Source of the DNA: Methylophilaceae bacterium
GTDB lineage: Bacteria > Pseudomonadota > Gammaproteobacteria > Burkholderiales > Methylophilaceae
Length of the DNA: 64,000 bases
Reading direction: 5' to 3'
NCBI GenBank assembly: GCA_028342535.1
Contig: JAOLWQ010000006.1
Span: forward strand, 1 to 64,000
Position 1 is the first letter of the stretch. Each line of letters begins with the position of its first letter. Shown here in pieces: positions 57,327 through 64,000 of this stretch. Both the position numbers and the translations under genes were made by a program. The notes beneath the pieces are model-generated. The model was not told the origin of the DNA. It did not search any database and saw nothing but the letters and a program-made list of their open reading frames with translations.

Positions 57327-57980
57327 TTAAACTTTTGTCCATCGACTATAAGTTTGGAAACGCTCAATTACCTCTGACATTTGTTTTTTACTTAACAAAT
57401 TAGGCTCTCCTAGCTTTCTTGCTTCAATATATAGTTGACTTAAATGCTCTATTTCTTCAGCAATTTCTAATGCTTCTTTTAAATTATCTCCGATAGCTAC
57501 TAAACCATGATTTGCAATTAAGCATGCTTTTCTATCTATTAATGCATTAATAATATTATCTGATAATTCCTGAGTTCCAAACATAGCGTAAGGTGCGCAT
57601 CGAACCGAGTCTCCTCCTGCAACTGCAATCATATAATGAAATGGAGGTAATTCACTCCCAAACAGGCTAACAGTACTGGCATAAATAGAATGCGTATGAA
57701 CAACTGCTCCCACTTCTTTTCTTTGAGACATAATGTCTTGATGAAATCGCCATTCACTTGAAGGCTTTAAATTAGAAATAGAATCAACAATATTGCCTGA
57801 AAAATTCATTCTGACAATTTTATCTTCTGATAAATTTTGTGTTTCAATACCGCTCGGAGTTATTAAGTATGTATCACCATCACGGCAACTACAATTACCT
57901 GTTGCCCCATGATTTAAACCTATTTGTTCAAGATAAATTGCAGCTTCTACAATAGATGTTAATTTTGTTTTTTTGCTCAT
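57327..57980 (-). CDS. Class II aldolase family protein (methylthioribulose-1-P aldolase or MtnB-like dehydratase)
   Basis: A 217-residue zinc enzyme of the fuculose-aldolase/MtnB fold. Zinc ligands are in VVHTHSIYAS and IANHGLVAIG; the phosphate loop is ATGNCSCRDGD, the catalytic acidic residue lies near PSSEWRFHQ. It overlaps mtnA by four bases, so both act on one intermediate. Two readings are possible: MtnB of the methionine salvage pathway, or the aldolase of the DHAP shunt, which splits 5-(methylthio)ribulose-1-phosphate or 5-deoxyribulose-1-phosphate to DHAP and an aldehyde. No mtnC, mtnD or other salvage gene is adjacent, which slightly favours the shunt. Confidence 0.82.
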   Translation of the reverse strand: MSKKTKLTSIVEAAIYLEQIGLNHGATGNCSCRDGDTYLITPSGIETQNLSEDKIVRMNFSGNIVDSISNLKPSSEWRFHQDIMSQRKEVGAVVHTHSIYASTVSLFGSELPPFHYMIAVAGGDSVRCAPYAMFGTQELSDNIINALIDRKACLIANHGLVAIGDNLKEALEIAEEIEHLSQLYIEARKLGEPNLLSKKQMSEVIERFQTYSRWTKV

Positions 57981-59035
57981 TTTAAAGCTTTCCCAATATC
58001 ACCCGGATTATAAATACCTTTTTCACAAATTATTTTACTGATGTATTTTGATGGTGTAATATCAAAAGCAGGATTATATGCTGAAGAGTAGCCTATTTGA
58101 ACCTCAGTAAGGTTATTTAAAGAATCCATACCTTTCACTCTTAAAATCTCGCTTTCATCTCTACACTCAATATCAAATAAATTATTCTCACCATGGTAAC
58201 TTAAATCTACCGAACTTAATGGTGCAGCGACATAAAAAGGTATTTTATGTGTTTTTGCAGCTAAGGCTTTTAAATAAGTTCCTATCTTATTACACACATT
58301 TCCATCTACAGAAACTCGATCTGCGCCAACAATCACAAAATCAACTTCACCTCTTTGCATTAATAAGCCGCCGGCATTATCGGTAATAATTGTATGAGGA
58401 ATGTTTGCTTGCCCCAGCTCCCAAGCAGTCAAATTCATTCCTTGGTTTCTTGGCCTGGTCTCATCAACCCATACATGAATATCTATCCCATCTTCAAAAG
58501 CTTTATAAATTGGACTTAGTGCTGTGCCATGATCAATTGTTGCAAGCCAGCCAGCATTACAATGTGTTAAAACGTTAATTCGGGATTTTTTAATTCCTTT
58601 AATCAATTTGAGCCCAAAATTTCCTATACTTTGATTAATTTTTACATCCTCATCTGCTAGTCTGTTCGCAAGTTTCCATGCCATTGATACCCTGCTAACC
58701 TCCGGCTCTTTTTTTAATTTGTCATATACAAGATTTACTGCCCAAGATAAATTAACAGCTGTTGGCCTAGATTCTATTAATATTTTTTTTGCGGCAATTA
58801 ATGATTCATCTGATTGATTTTCAGTTAACGAAATTGCTATTCCATAAGCAGCTGTAACTCCAATCAAAGGAGCTCCTCGAACCCTCATAGATTTAATAGC
58901 CTCTACAGCCTCATCTAGGGTGCTTAGTTGCCGTAATTTAAACTCAAAAGGGAGAAACGTCTGATCAATTATAGTAACTCCTGAGAGTCCCTTATTAGGC
59001 CAAATAGTCCTATAATGATTTCCCTCTACCAACAT
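57977..59035 (-). CDS. mtnA: Methylthioribose-1-phosphate isomerase
   Basis: Aldose-ketose isomerase acting on 5-(methylthio)ribose-1-phosphate, and in several bacteria on 5-deoxyribose-1-phosphate; 352 residues. The catalytic cysteine is in LTHCNAGWLATIDHGTA (about residue 160) and the aspartate in FVIVGADRVSVDGNV (about residue 240). The N-terminus RTIWPNKG and MRVRGAPLIGVTAAYG are typical of MtnA over eIF2B relatives. Overlaps the aldolase gene by four bases. An upstream phosphorylase or kinase would be needed; neither is in the window. Confidence 0.92.
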   Translation of the reverse strand: MLVEGNHYRTIWPNKGLSGVTIIDQTFLPFEFKLRQLSTLDEAVEAIKSMRVRGAPLIGVTAAYGIAISLTENQSDESLIAAKKILIESRPTAVNLSWAVNLVYDKLKKEPEVSRVSMAWKLANRLADEDVKINQSIGNFGLKLIKGIKKSRINVLTHCNAGWLATIDHGTALSPIYKAFEDGIDIHVWVDETRPRNQGMNLTAWELGQANIPHTIITDNAGGLLMQRGEVDFVIVGADRVSVDGNVCNKIGTYLKALAAKTHKIPFYVAAPLSSVDLSYHGENNLFDIECRDESEILRVKGMDSLNNLTEVQIGYSSAYNPAFDITPSKYISKIICEKGIYNPGDIGKALK

Positions 59036-59251
59036 GAATTAAATCTCCTAAAATTTAATAAAAAAGTGTCCACAAAATCTGTGGATAACATTGTGAATTA
59101 ATGTTGTTTAAAAATGCAACCTATGAATTTTAAAGGTTTTTTTTTAAACGCTTAATTTTTAATCGTAAAAAAAACCTAATAAAATCAATGGGTTATTTTA
59201 TGTCATTGAGAATGCTCATCTTTTTCAAAATAGTTAAAGTAACGAATGAGG
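59036..59251. other. Longest non-coding gap: DnaA-box-like inverted pair and A/T hairpins
   Basis: TGTGGATAA at 59080-59088 is a perfect DnaA box (TTATCCACA on the minus strand). A near-copy, TGTCCACA, lies in opposite orientation just before it, so TCCACA (59069-59074) and TGTGGA (59080-59085) form a 6-bp stem. Further right, AGGTTTTTTTT (59134-59145) and AAAAAAAACCT (59167-59177) can form a long hairpin, perhaps a terminator for tatD. I see no gene here. Confidence 0.5.
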
Positions 59252-60031
59252 TCATGTGTATAACTTAGCCAATTTTGGGATAGCCTCTATTGTATTGTTC
59301 CTTATTATATCAGCTGTTTTTGAAGGTTCTAAGCCTCTTAAGTTACAAAAAAATTCAGCGATTTTACTTAACTCTTTTGGTTGATTATTTTCTCCGTTAA
59401 CTAGCCATGCCGGCGACATATCTGGTGAATCTGTTTCCAAGACAATAGCTTCGATGGGGAGCTCTTTTGCAAGTTTTTGTATGTGCTTTGCTCTTGGATA
59501 AGTCATAGCTCCTCCAAATCCTAACTTAAAGCCTAATTCTATTAATTGATAGGCTTGTTGAAAGCTTCCATTGAATGCATGAGCAATCCCACCTCTAACT
59601 TTAATTTTTCTTAAGTTTTTTAAAGCTAAATCAATGGCCCCACGAATATGCATAATTACTGGTAAATCAAATTTGTTTGCTATTTTTAATTGGGCTAGAA
59701 ATACATCCTCCTGAAGAGATTGATTGTCTTTTCGGATAAAAAAATCTAGACCAATTTCACCCACAGCTACTGAATTGTTATTTAATAAATAGCACTCTAA
59801 CAACTCAAGGTCATTATCTTCAAAGCTGCTCAAATGCATTGGGTGAATGCCAAGAGCATAAACACATTGCTTAAACTTGCCAGCTAATTTAATAACATTA
59901 TCGAAATTATCCTTACTAACAGAAGGAATAATTATAAGGTCTACGCCTTCAGTTATAGATGCACTAATAATTTTTCTAGAATTTTGACATAACAGCTCGT
60001 TATCCATATGACAATGTGAATCAATCCACAT
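59252..60031 (-). CDS. tatD: TatD-family metal-dependent deoxyribonuclease
   Basis: A 259-residue amidohydrolase-fold nuclease. Metal ligands are visible in IDSHCHMDNELL (His-x-His), VAVGEIGLDFF, PVIMHIRGA and VLETDSPDM. I start it at the ATG at about 60031, immediately before WIDSHCHMD; the in-frame upstream extension lies within ribD. The usual ribE follows ribD in many relatives; here tatD takes that place with an 11-base overlap. Confidence 0.9.
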   Translation of the reverse strand: MWIDSHCHMDNELLCQNSRKIISASITEGVDLIIIPSVSKDNFDNVIKLAGKFKQCVYALGIHPMHLSSFEDNDLELLECYLLNNNSVAVGEIGLDFFIRKDNQSLQEDVFLAQLKIANKFDLPVIMHIRGAIDLALKNLRKIKVRGGIAHAFNGSFQQAYQLIELGFKLGFGGAMTYPRAKHIQKLAKELPIEAIVLETDSPDMSPAWLVNGENNQPKELSKIAEFFCNLRGLEPSKTADIIRNNTIEAIPKLAKLYT

Positions 60032-61121
60032 TGTCTTTACATACCTTGGCTTGAATGCGAACATCTTCGCCAATATTTCTACAATCTAGTACGAGAAGTT
60101 TAATTTTATCTTTCATTTTATCTAAGATTGGTGCGTCAAACATGCTATTAGCATTTCCTCCCAATATATATGGAGCAGTATAGGTAATTAATTCATCTAT
60201 AAGACCAAACTTCAATAATTCACCATTTAAAGCTGGTCCAGCCTCAACCCATAATTCATTTATTTCTAACTTATTTAAATAAATCATTAACTCTAATAGA
60301 TTAATTTTATTATCTGATAATTCCATCTTAATAAATTTTGCTTTAGTTTTTTTTAGCTTTGTAAGGTTCAAATTCTGATCTGTTCCATAAATAACTATTA
60401 CATTATTTTGTTGCAATATTTTTGATTCAACTTTAACTCTAAGATGACTATCTAAAATAATTCTTAATGGCTGATAGTTTGAAGGGTTATTCCTAATAGT
60501 TAAGCTAGGATTATCACTATTAATTGTTCCTTTACCAGTCAAAATAGCACATGATTTTAATCTCCAATTCTGAACATCCATACGAGATGCTTCGGAAGTT
60601 ATCCACTGACTTTGACCATTAAAAAGACTAGTTTTTCCATCTAATGATGTAGCAATTTTTGATCTAATATAAGGCTTAGAATTTATCATTCTATTTAAAA
60701 ATCCTAAGTTAAGCTTTTTAGCTTCTTCTTCCATAATTCCAGAAATGACATTAATTCCATTTCTTTGTAAATATTCAATCCCCAAACCATTGACTAATGG
60801 GTTTGGATCTTTCATTGCAATATATACATTGGAAATTCCTGCAGAAATGATGGCATTAGTACAAGGGGCCGTCTTGCCTTGATGGTTGCATGGTTCTAAA
60901 GTAACATATAAATCCGCATCTTTAGCTAATGATCCAGCGTCTTTAAGAGCAATTATTTCTGCATGATCTTTACCAGAAATCTCATGAAAGCCCTTACCTA
61001 CTATTTTATGCTGCTTTACTACTATTGCGCCTACAGAAGGGTTTGGTCGAACTCTACCATTTCGCTTCTTAGCAAGCGCTAAAGCCTGACTCATAAACTT
61101 AAAATTTAGCTTATCATTCAA
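60021..61121 (-). CDS. ribD: Bifunctional riboflavin biosynthesis deaminase/reductase
   Basis: Performs the second and third steps of riboflavin synthesis; 366 residues. The N-terminal deaminase has the zinc site HAEIIALKDAG and PCNHQGKTAPCTNAI (His-x-Glu plus two cysteines). The C-terminal reductase domain starts near residue 150 (RSKIATSLDGKTSL) and includes ELWVEAGPALNGELL. Lies three bases after nrdR in the glyA-nrdR-ribD order. Confidence 0.95.
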   Translation of the reverse strand: MNDKLNFKFMSQALALAKKRNGRVRPNPSVGAIVVKQHKIVGKGFHEISGKDHAEIIALKDAGSLAKDADLYVTLEPCNHQGKTAPCTNAIISAGISNVYIAMKDPNPLVNGLGIEYLQRNGINVISGIMEEEAKKLNLGFLNRMINSKPYIRSKIATSLDGKTSLFNGQSQWITSEASRMDVQNWRLKSCAILTGKGTINSDNPSLTIRNNPSNYQPLRIILDSHLRVKVESKILQQNNVIVIYGTDQNLNLTKLKKTKAKFIKMELSDNKINLLELMIYLNKLEINELWVEAGPALNGELLKFGLIDELITYTAPYILGGNANSMFDAPILDKMKDKIKLLVLDCRNIGEDVRIQAKVCKDNVD

Positions 61122-61124
61122 TCG

Positions 61125-61571
61125 TTAATTTAAATCTTTAATAGCTTCACTAAAATCTTCTACATCTGAGAAGCTCCTGTAAACAGATGCAAACCGAATA
61201 TAGGCAACTTTATCTAACTTTTTTAATTCATGCATAACGCTCTCTCCTAGATCTCTAGAGTTTATTTCTCTTTCACCTTTTGCTAGTAATTTTGATAAAA
61301 TATCTTCAACTGATTTATCAATATATTCAACAGGTACAGGTCTTTTATGAAGTGCACGAGTTAAAGAGTGTAGTAATTTTTCTTGGCTAAATTCTTCCCT
61401 CTTCCCATCTTGCTTAATTACATGAGGCAACGTTAGCTCTGCATGTTCATATGTAGTAAACCTTTTTTGACAGACTTTACATTCACGTCGACGACGTATT
61501 TTTCTTCCCTCATCAATTACGCGTGAATCAACAACCTGGGTATCATCATCTTTACAAAAAAGGCATTTCAT
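61125..61571 (-). CDS. nrdR: Transcriptional repressor NrdR
   Basis: A 148-residue ATP/dATP-sensing repressor of ribonucleotide reductase genes. An N-terminal zinc ribbon (CLFCKDD...CKVCQKRF) is followed by an ATP-cone domain ([17 protein letters not shown] through RFASVYRSF). Standard length and position between glyA and ribD. No NrdR box was looked for successfully within the window, since no nrd genes are present. Confidence 0.96.
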   Translation of the reverse strand: MKCLFCKDDDTQVVDSRVIDEGRKIRRRRECKVCQKRFTTYEHAELTLPHVIKQDGKREEFSQEKLLHSLTRALHKRPVPVEYIDKSVEDILSKLLAKGEREINSRDLGESVMHELKKLDKVAYIRFASVYRSFSDVEDFSEAIKDLN

Positions 61572-61577
61572 AAGGTA

Positions 61578-62825
61578 TTATTTGCCATAAACAGGGAAAG
61601 CTTTAGTTAAATCATTTACTTTGTTTTTAACTTTCTCAATAACTGTTTCATCTTCAGGGTTATCAAGAACATCGGCAATATATTCACCCACTAAGATAGA
61701 TTCTTTTTCTTTAAATCCTCTAGTCGTTATCGCTGGCGTTCCAAGTCTTATTCCAGATGTAACAAATGGACTTTCAGGGTCATCAGGAATTGAATTTTTA
61801 TTAATAGTAATATGAGCTTGGCCTAATAGGAGGTCTGCTGCTTTTCCAGTAAGCTTTTGTGGGCGCAAATCAACTAAAAAAACATGAGATTCAGTTCTTC
61901 CAGAAATAATTCTATAACCTCTGGATTGAAGTGAATTTACCATGGCTTGTGCATTTTTTATGACTTGAGCTTGGTATGTTTTAAATGCTGGTTTAAGTGC
62001 TTCACCAAATGCAACTGCTTTACCAGCAATTACATGCATTAAAGGGCCACCCTGAATTGCAGGAAAAACATATGAATTAATTATTTTTTCAAATTCGGGC
62101 TTGGCTATAATAAATCCACCTCGAGGGCCACGAAGTGACTTATGTGTTGTAGAGGTAACGAAATCTGCATAAGGCACTGGATTTGGATAAGCTCCTCCAG
62201 CAACTAAGCCAGAATAATGAGCAATATCCACCATAAAATAAGCGCCAACTTTCTTAGCAATTTGACTCATTCTCTTCCAATCAAAACGTAATGCGTACGC
62301 TGAAGCACCACCAATTATTAGCTGTGGTTTTGATTCAGTAGCTAATTTTTCCATCTCATCATAATCAATTTCTTCTTTATCATTAAGGCCGTAAGGAACA
62401 ACATTAAATAGTTTTCCTGATAAATTAGCTGGCGAACCATGTGTAAGATGACCTCCATGGCCTAAATTCATACCCATTATTGTGTCACCTGGTTTTAATA
62501 TAGCAAAATAAACTGCTTGATTAGCTTGACTCCCAGAATGTGGTTGGACATTCACATATTCGGCACCATAAAGTTTCTTTAGCCTATCTATAGCTAGCTG
62601 TTCAACTTCATCAATAAATTCACAACCACCATAAAACCTTTTCCCGATATATCCTTCTGCGTATTTATTGGTTAATTGAGAGCCTTGTGCCTCCATAACG
62701 GCAGGGCTTGTATAGTTTTCAGACGCAATTAATTCTATATGCTCTTCTTGTCGGCGACTCTCATTTACAATCTGTTTCCAAATTTCTGGGTCTACTTTAT
62801 CAAGTGAATTTAATTTATTAAACAT
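61578..62825 (-). CDS. glyA: Serine hydroxymethyltransferase
   Basis: PLP enzyme interconverting serine and glycine with folate one-carbon units; 415 residues from the ATG at 62825. A TTG at 62837 sits closer to the AGGAA element and would add four residues, so the start is uncertain. The PLP lysine is in [17 protein letters not shown], and [17 protein letters not shown] and [11 protein letters not shown] are conserved. No glycine-riboswitch-like structure was recognised upstream. Head of glyA-nrdR-ribD. Confidence 0.96.
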   Translation of the reverse strand: MFNKLNSLDKVDPEIWKQIVNESRRQEEHIELIASENYTSPAVMEAQGSQLTNKYAEGYIGKRFYGGCEFIDEVEQLAIDRLKKLYGAEYVNVQPHSGSQANQAVYFAILKPGDTIMGMNLGHGGHLTHGSPANLSGKLFNVVPYGLNDKEEIDYDEMEKLATESKPQLIIGGASAYALRFDWKRMSQIAKKVGAYFMVDIAHYSGLVAGGAYPNPVPYADFVTSTTHKSLRGPRGGFIIAKPEFEKIINSYVFPAIQGGPLMHVIAGKAVAFGEALKPAFKTYQAQVIKNAQAMVNSLQSRGYRIISGRTESHVFLVDLRPQKLTGKAADLLLGQAHITINKNSIPDDPESPFVTSGIRLGTPAITTRGFKEKESILVGEYIADVLDNPEDETVIEKVKNKVNDLTKAFPVYGK

Positions 62826-62939
62826 ATTAAATGGCAAATATTCCTAAATTTATATAGTTTTTTATTTTATCACGGCTAAGATTGTTTTTTTTGATTGTAG
62901 TTCCCAAAAAAACATTACGATACACTTTAACAGTTCCGT

Positions 62940-62971
62940 TATAATTTGATTAATGTAGTTTAAATATAGGA
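62940..62971 (+). promoter_or_regulatory. Promoter -10 and ribosome-binding site of iscX
   Basis: A consensus TATAAT lies at 62940-62945 with only a poor -35 candidate upstream. AGGA at 62968-62971 is seven bases from the iscX ATG. The region is divergent from glyA, so the same 140 bases must also contain the leftward glyA promoter. Confidence 0.45.
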
Positions 62972-62978
62972 AAATAAA

Positions 62979-63173
62979 ATGCTTTGGACAGATACTCTTG
63001 AAATTGCAGAAATACTTTATGACAATAACCCAGAAATTGATCCTAAGACAATAAGGTTTACAGATTTACGCCAATGGGTTTTAGATCTTGATAGTTTTGA
63101 TGACGACCCAAGCAAATGTGGGGAAAGAGTCTTGGAAGCAATACAGTTGGCATGGATAGATGAATACGAATAG
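62979..63173 (+). CDS. iscX: Iron-sulfur assembly protein IscX
   Basis: A 64-residue acidic protein that binds iron and the desulfurase IscS and modulates cluster assembly. The sequence closely follows E. coli Isc[35 protein letters not shown] and the acidic DSFDDDPSK with the C-terminal WIDEYE. In E. coli it ends the isc operon; here it stands alone and its last 14 bases overlap the phosphomannomutase gene. The remaining isc or suf genes are not in the window. Confidence 0.93.
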   Translation: MLWTDTLEIAEILYDNNPEIDPKTIRFTDLRQWVLDLDSFDDDPSKCGERVLEAIQLAWIDEYE

Positions 63174-64000
63174 AGAACTTCCAGAAAAGAATATTTTTAA
63201 AGCTTATGACATTCGTGGGGTAGTTGGTAAAACTCTAAATGATAATTCAGTAATACAAATCGGCAAATCTATTGGGAGTGAAGCACTCCTTCAAAACCAA
63301 AAAGAAATTTATGTAGGTTACGATGGACGCCTTTCCAGTCCTAAGATGTATAAATTATTATCCAAAGGCTTGCTTTCTACCGGAATTAATGTGATTGCCA
63401 TTGGCTTGGTCACAACTCCTATGCTGTACTTCTGCACACATCAATACAATACACAATCTGGCATTATGATTACAGGCAGTCATAATCCTCCCGAATATAA
63501 CGGTTTTAAAATCGTAATCAATGACAAAGCTTTATCGAATGATGATATTCAAACTTTATACCAAAGAATTATCAACGAAGAATACTTGGTGGGTGATGGA
63601 AAAATAAGTAATTTAAATATCAAGCCTTCCTATCTTGAGAAAATTTATAATGATATAAAATTAGCAAGACCTATACGTATAGCGGTTGATTGTGGAAATG
63701 GTGCTGCGAGTGTTTGTGCTGAAGAATTATACAAAGGAATAGGCGCAATAGTGGAGCCACTTTTTTGTAACATTGATGGCAATTTTCCAAACCATCATCC
63801 AGACCCATCAAACTTAAATAATCTTATAAGCCTCCAAGAGGCCTTAGCTAATGGAAATAGTGAAATAGGGTTAGCATTTGATGGTGATGGTGATCGCTTA
63901 GGGGTAGTATCAAAAAAAGGAGAAGTCATATACCCAGACCGCCAGCTTTTATTATTTGCAGAAGATGTTTTAAAAAATAATCCAAATGCTTCAATAATAT
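63160..64000 (+). CDS. Phosphomannomutase/phosphoglucomutase, 3' part beyond window
   Basis: First 280 residues of an alpha-D-phosphohexomutase (ManB/AlgC type). The N-terminal [14 protein letters not shown], the catalytic phosphoserine loop [13 protein letters not shown] and the metal loop [12 protein letters not shown] are all present. It would convert mannose-6-P to mannose-1-P (and glucose phosphates) and so supply ManC, and possibly RfbA, of the polysaccharide operon. The ATG at 63160 lies inside the end of iscX, so the two are translationally coupled. Open to the last base of the window. Confidence 0.92.
   Translation, partial: MNTNRELPEKNIFKAYDIRGVVGKTLNDNSVIQIGKSIGSEALLQNQKEIYVGYDGRLSSPKMYKLLSKGLLSTGINVIAIGLVTTPMLYFCTHQYNTQSGIMITGSHNPPEYNGFKIVINDKALSNDDIQTLYQRIINEEYLVGDGKISNLNIKPSYLEKIYNDIKLARPIRIAVDCGNGAASVCAEELYKGIGAIVEPLFCNIDGNFPNHHPDPSNLNNLISLQEALANGNSEIGLAFDGDGDRLGVVSKKGEVIYPDRQLLLFAEDVLKNNPNASII

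Noticed and set aside
59036-59251. Chromosomal replication origin
   Set aside because: Only one perfect and one degenerate DnaA box, no dnaA/dnaN/gyrB nearby, and all flanking genes for several kilobases run in one direction.
62838-62978. Glycine riboswitch upstream of glyA
   Set aside because: No paired aptamer-like GC-containing stems; the region is simple AT-rich sequence.

Overview
The window is an AT-rich, very compact bacterial chromosome segment: about 60 protein genes, mostly overlapping or a few bases apart, and no gene-free stretch longer than about 220 bases. Gene content and order point to a genome-streamlined betaproteobacterial methylotroph of the Methylophilaceae (OM43 / 'Candidatus Methylopumilus' type). 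The main reasons are an mxaR-S-A-C-K-L methanol-dehydrogenase accessory cluster, a pgl/gnd/zwf oxidative RuMP module, and betaproteobacterial syntenies (pyrG-kdsA-eno-ftsB; alaA-hom-thrC; tyrA-aroA-cmk-rpsA-ihfB-lapB-pyrF; glyA-nrdR-ribD; metG/apbC/dcd). The taxonomic placement is inference. I saw no tRNA, rRNA, IS element, prophage or CRISPR array.

Layout. 1-7.5 kb (minus): ndk-rlmN-ispG-hisS, two peptide-type ABC ATPases, yfgM and bamB (cut by the window edge); pilW and rodZ, usually in this cluster, are absent here. 7.6-11.4 kb: trhO, a radical SAM/SPASM protein of unknown function, a Gfo/Idh/MocA oxidoreductase and a HAD phosphatase. 11.5-24.3 kb (minus): one long surface-polysaccharide operon, gmhA-rfbBDAC-small ORF-manC-gmd-colC-colD-glycosyltransferase-wbpL-like-wbpM-like. 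It encodes dTDP-L-rhamnose and, very probably, GDP-L-colitose synthesis. 24.4-32.2 kb: a ydcH-like small gene, bpt, then aromatic amino-acid, translation and LPS-control genes; ribosomal protein S1 has five domains and a 12-bp tandem-repeat tail. 32.3-39.3 kb: metG (short form), apbC, pgl/gnd/zwf, dcd and speD. 39.3-46.5 kb (minus): folA, thyA, thrC, hom, alaA, fabB, fabA. 46.6-52.9 kb: mxaRSACKL and ygfZ. 53-62.8 kb (minus): a Fur-box-controlled small ORF, ftsB, eno, kdsA, pyrG, a class II aldolase plus mtnA pair, tatD, ribD, nrdR, glyA. 63-64 kb: iscX and the start of a phosphomannomutase gene.

How it fits together. Methanol oxidation (Mxa accessory proteins; the dehydrogenase itself lies elsewhere) yields formaldehyde, and the pgl-gnd-zwf module is the oxidative arm that burns hexose phosphate in the dissimilatory RuMP cycle. 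The phosphomannomutase at the right end could feed ManC, whose GDP-mannose passes through Gmd, ColD and ColC to GDP-colitose; KdsA and GmhA supply LPS core sugars. SpeD and the MtnA/aldolase pair could be linked through methylthioadenosine salvage.

The points most worth a second look are a textbook Fur-regulated, apparently leaderless small gene at 52960-53195, an unannotated translationally coupled 48-residue ORF inside the O-antigen operon (20224-20370), the colitose pathway with its lysine-to-histidine PLP enzyme, the mxaRSACKL cluster lacking mxaFI, and the mtnA-aldolase pair.
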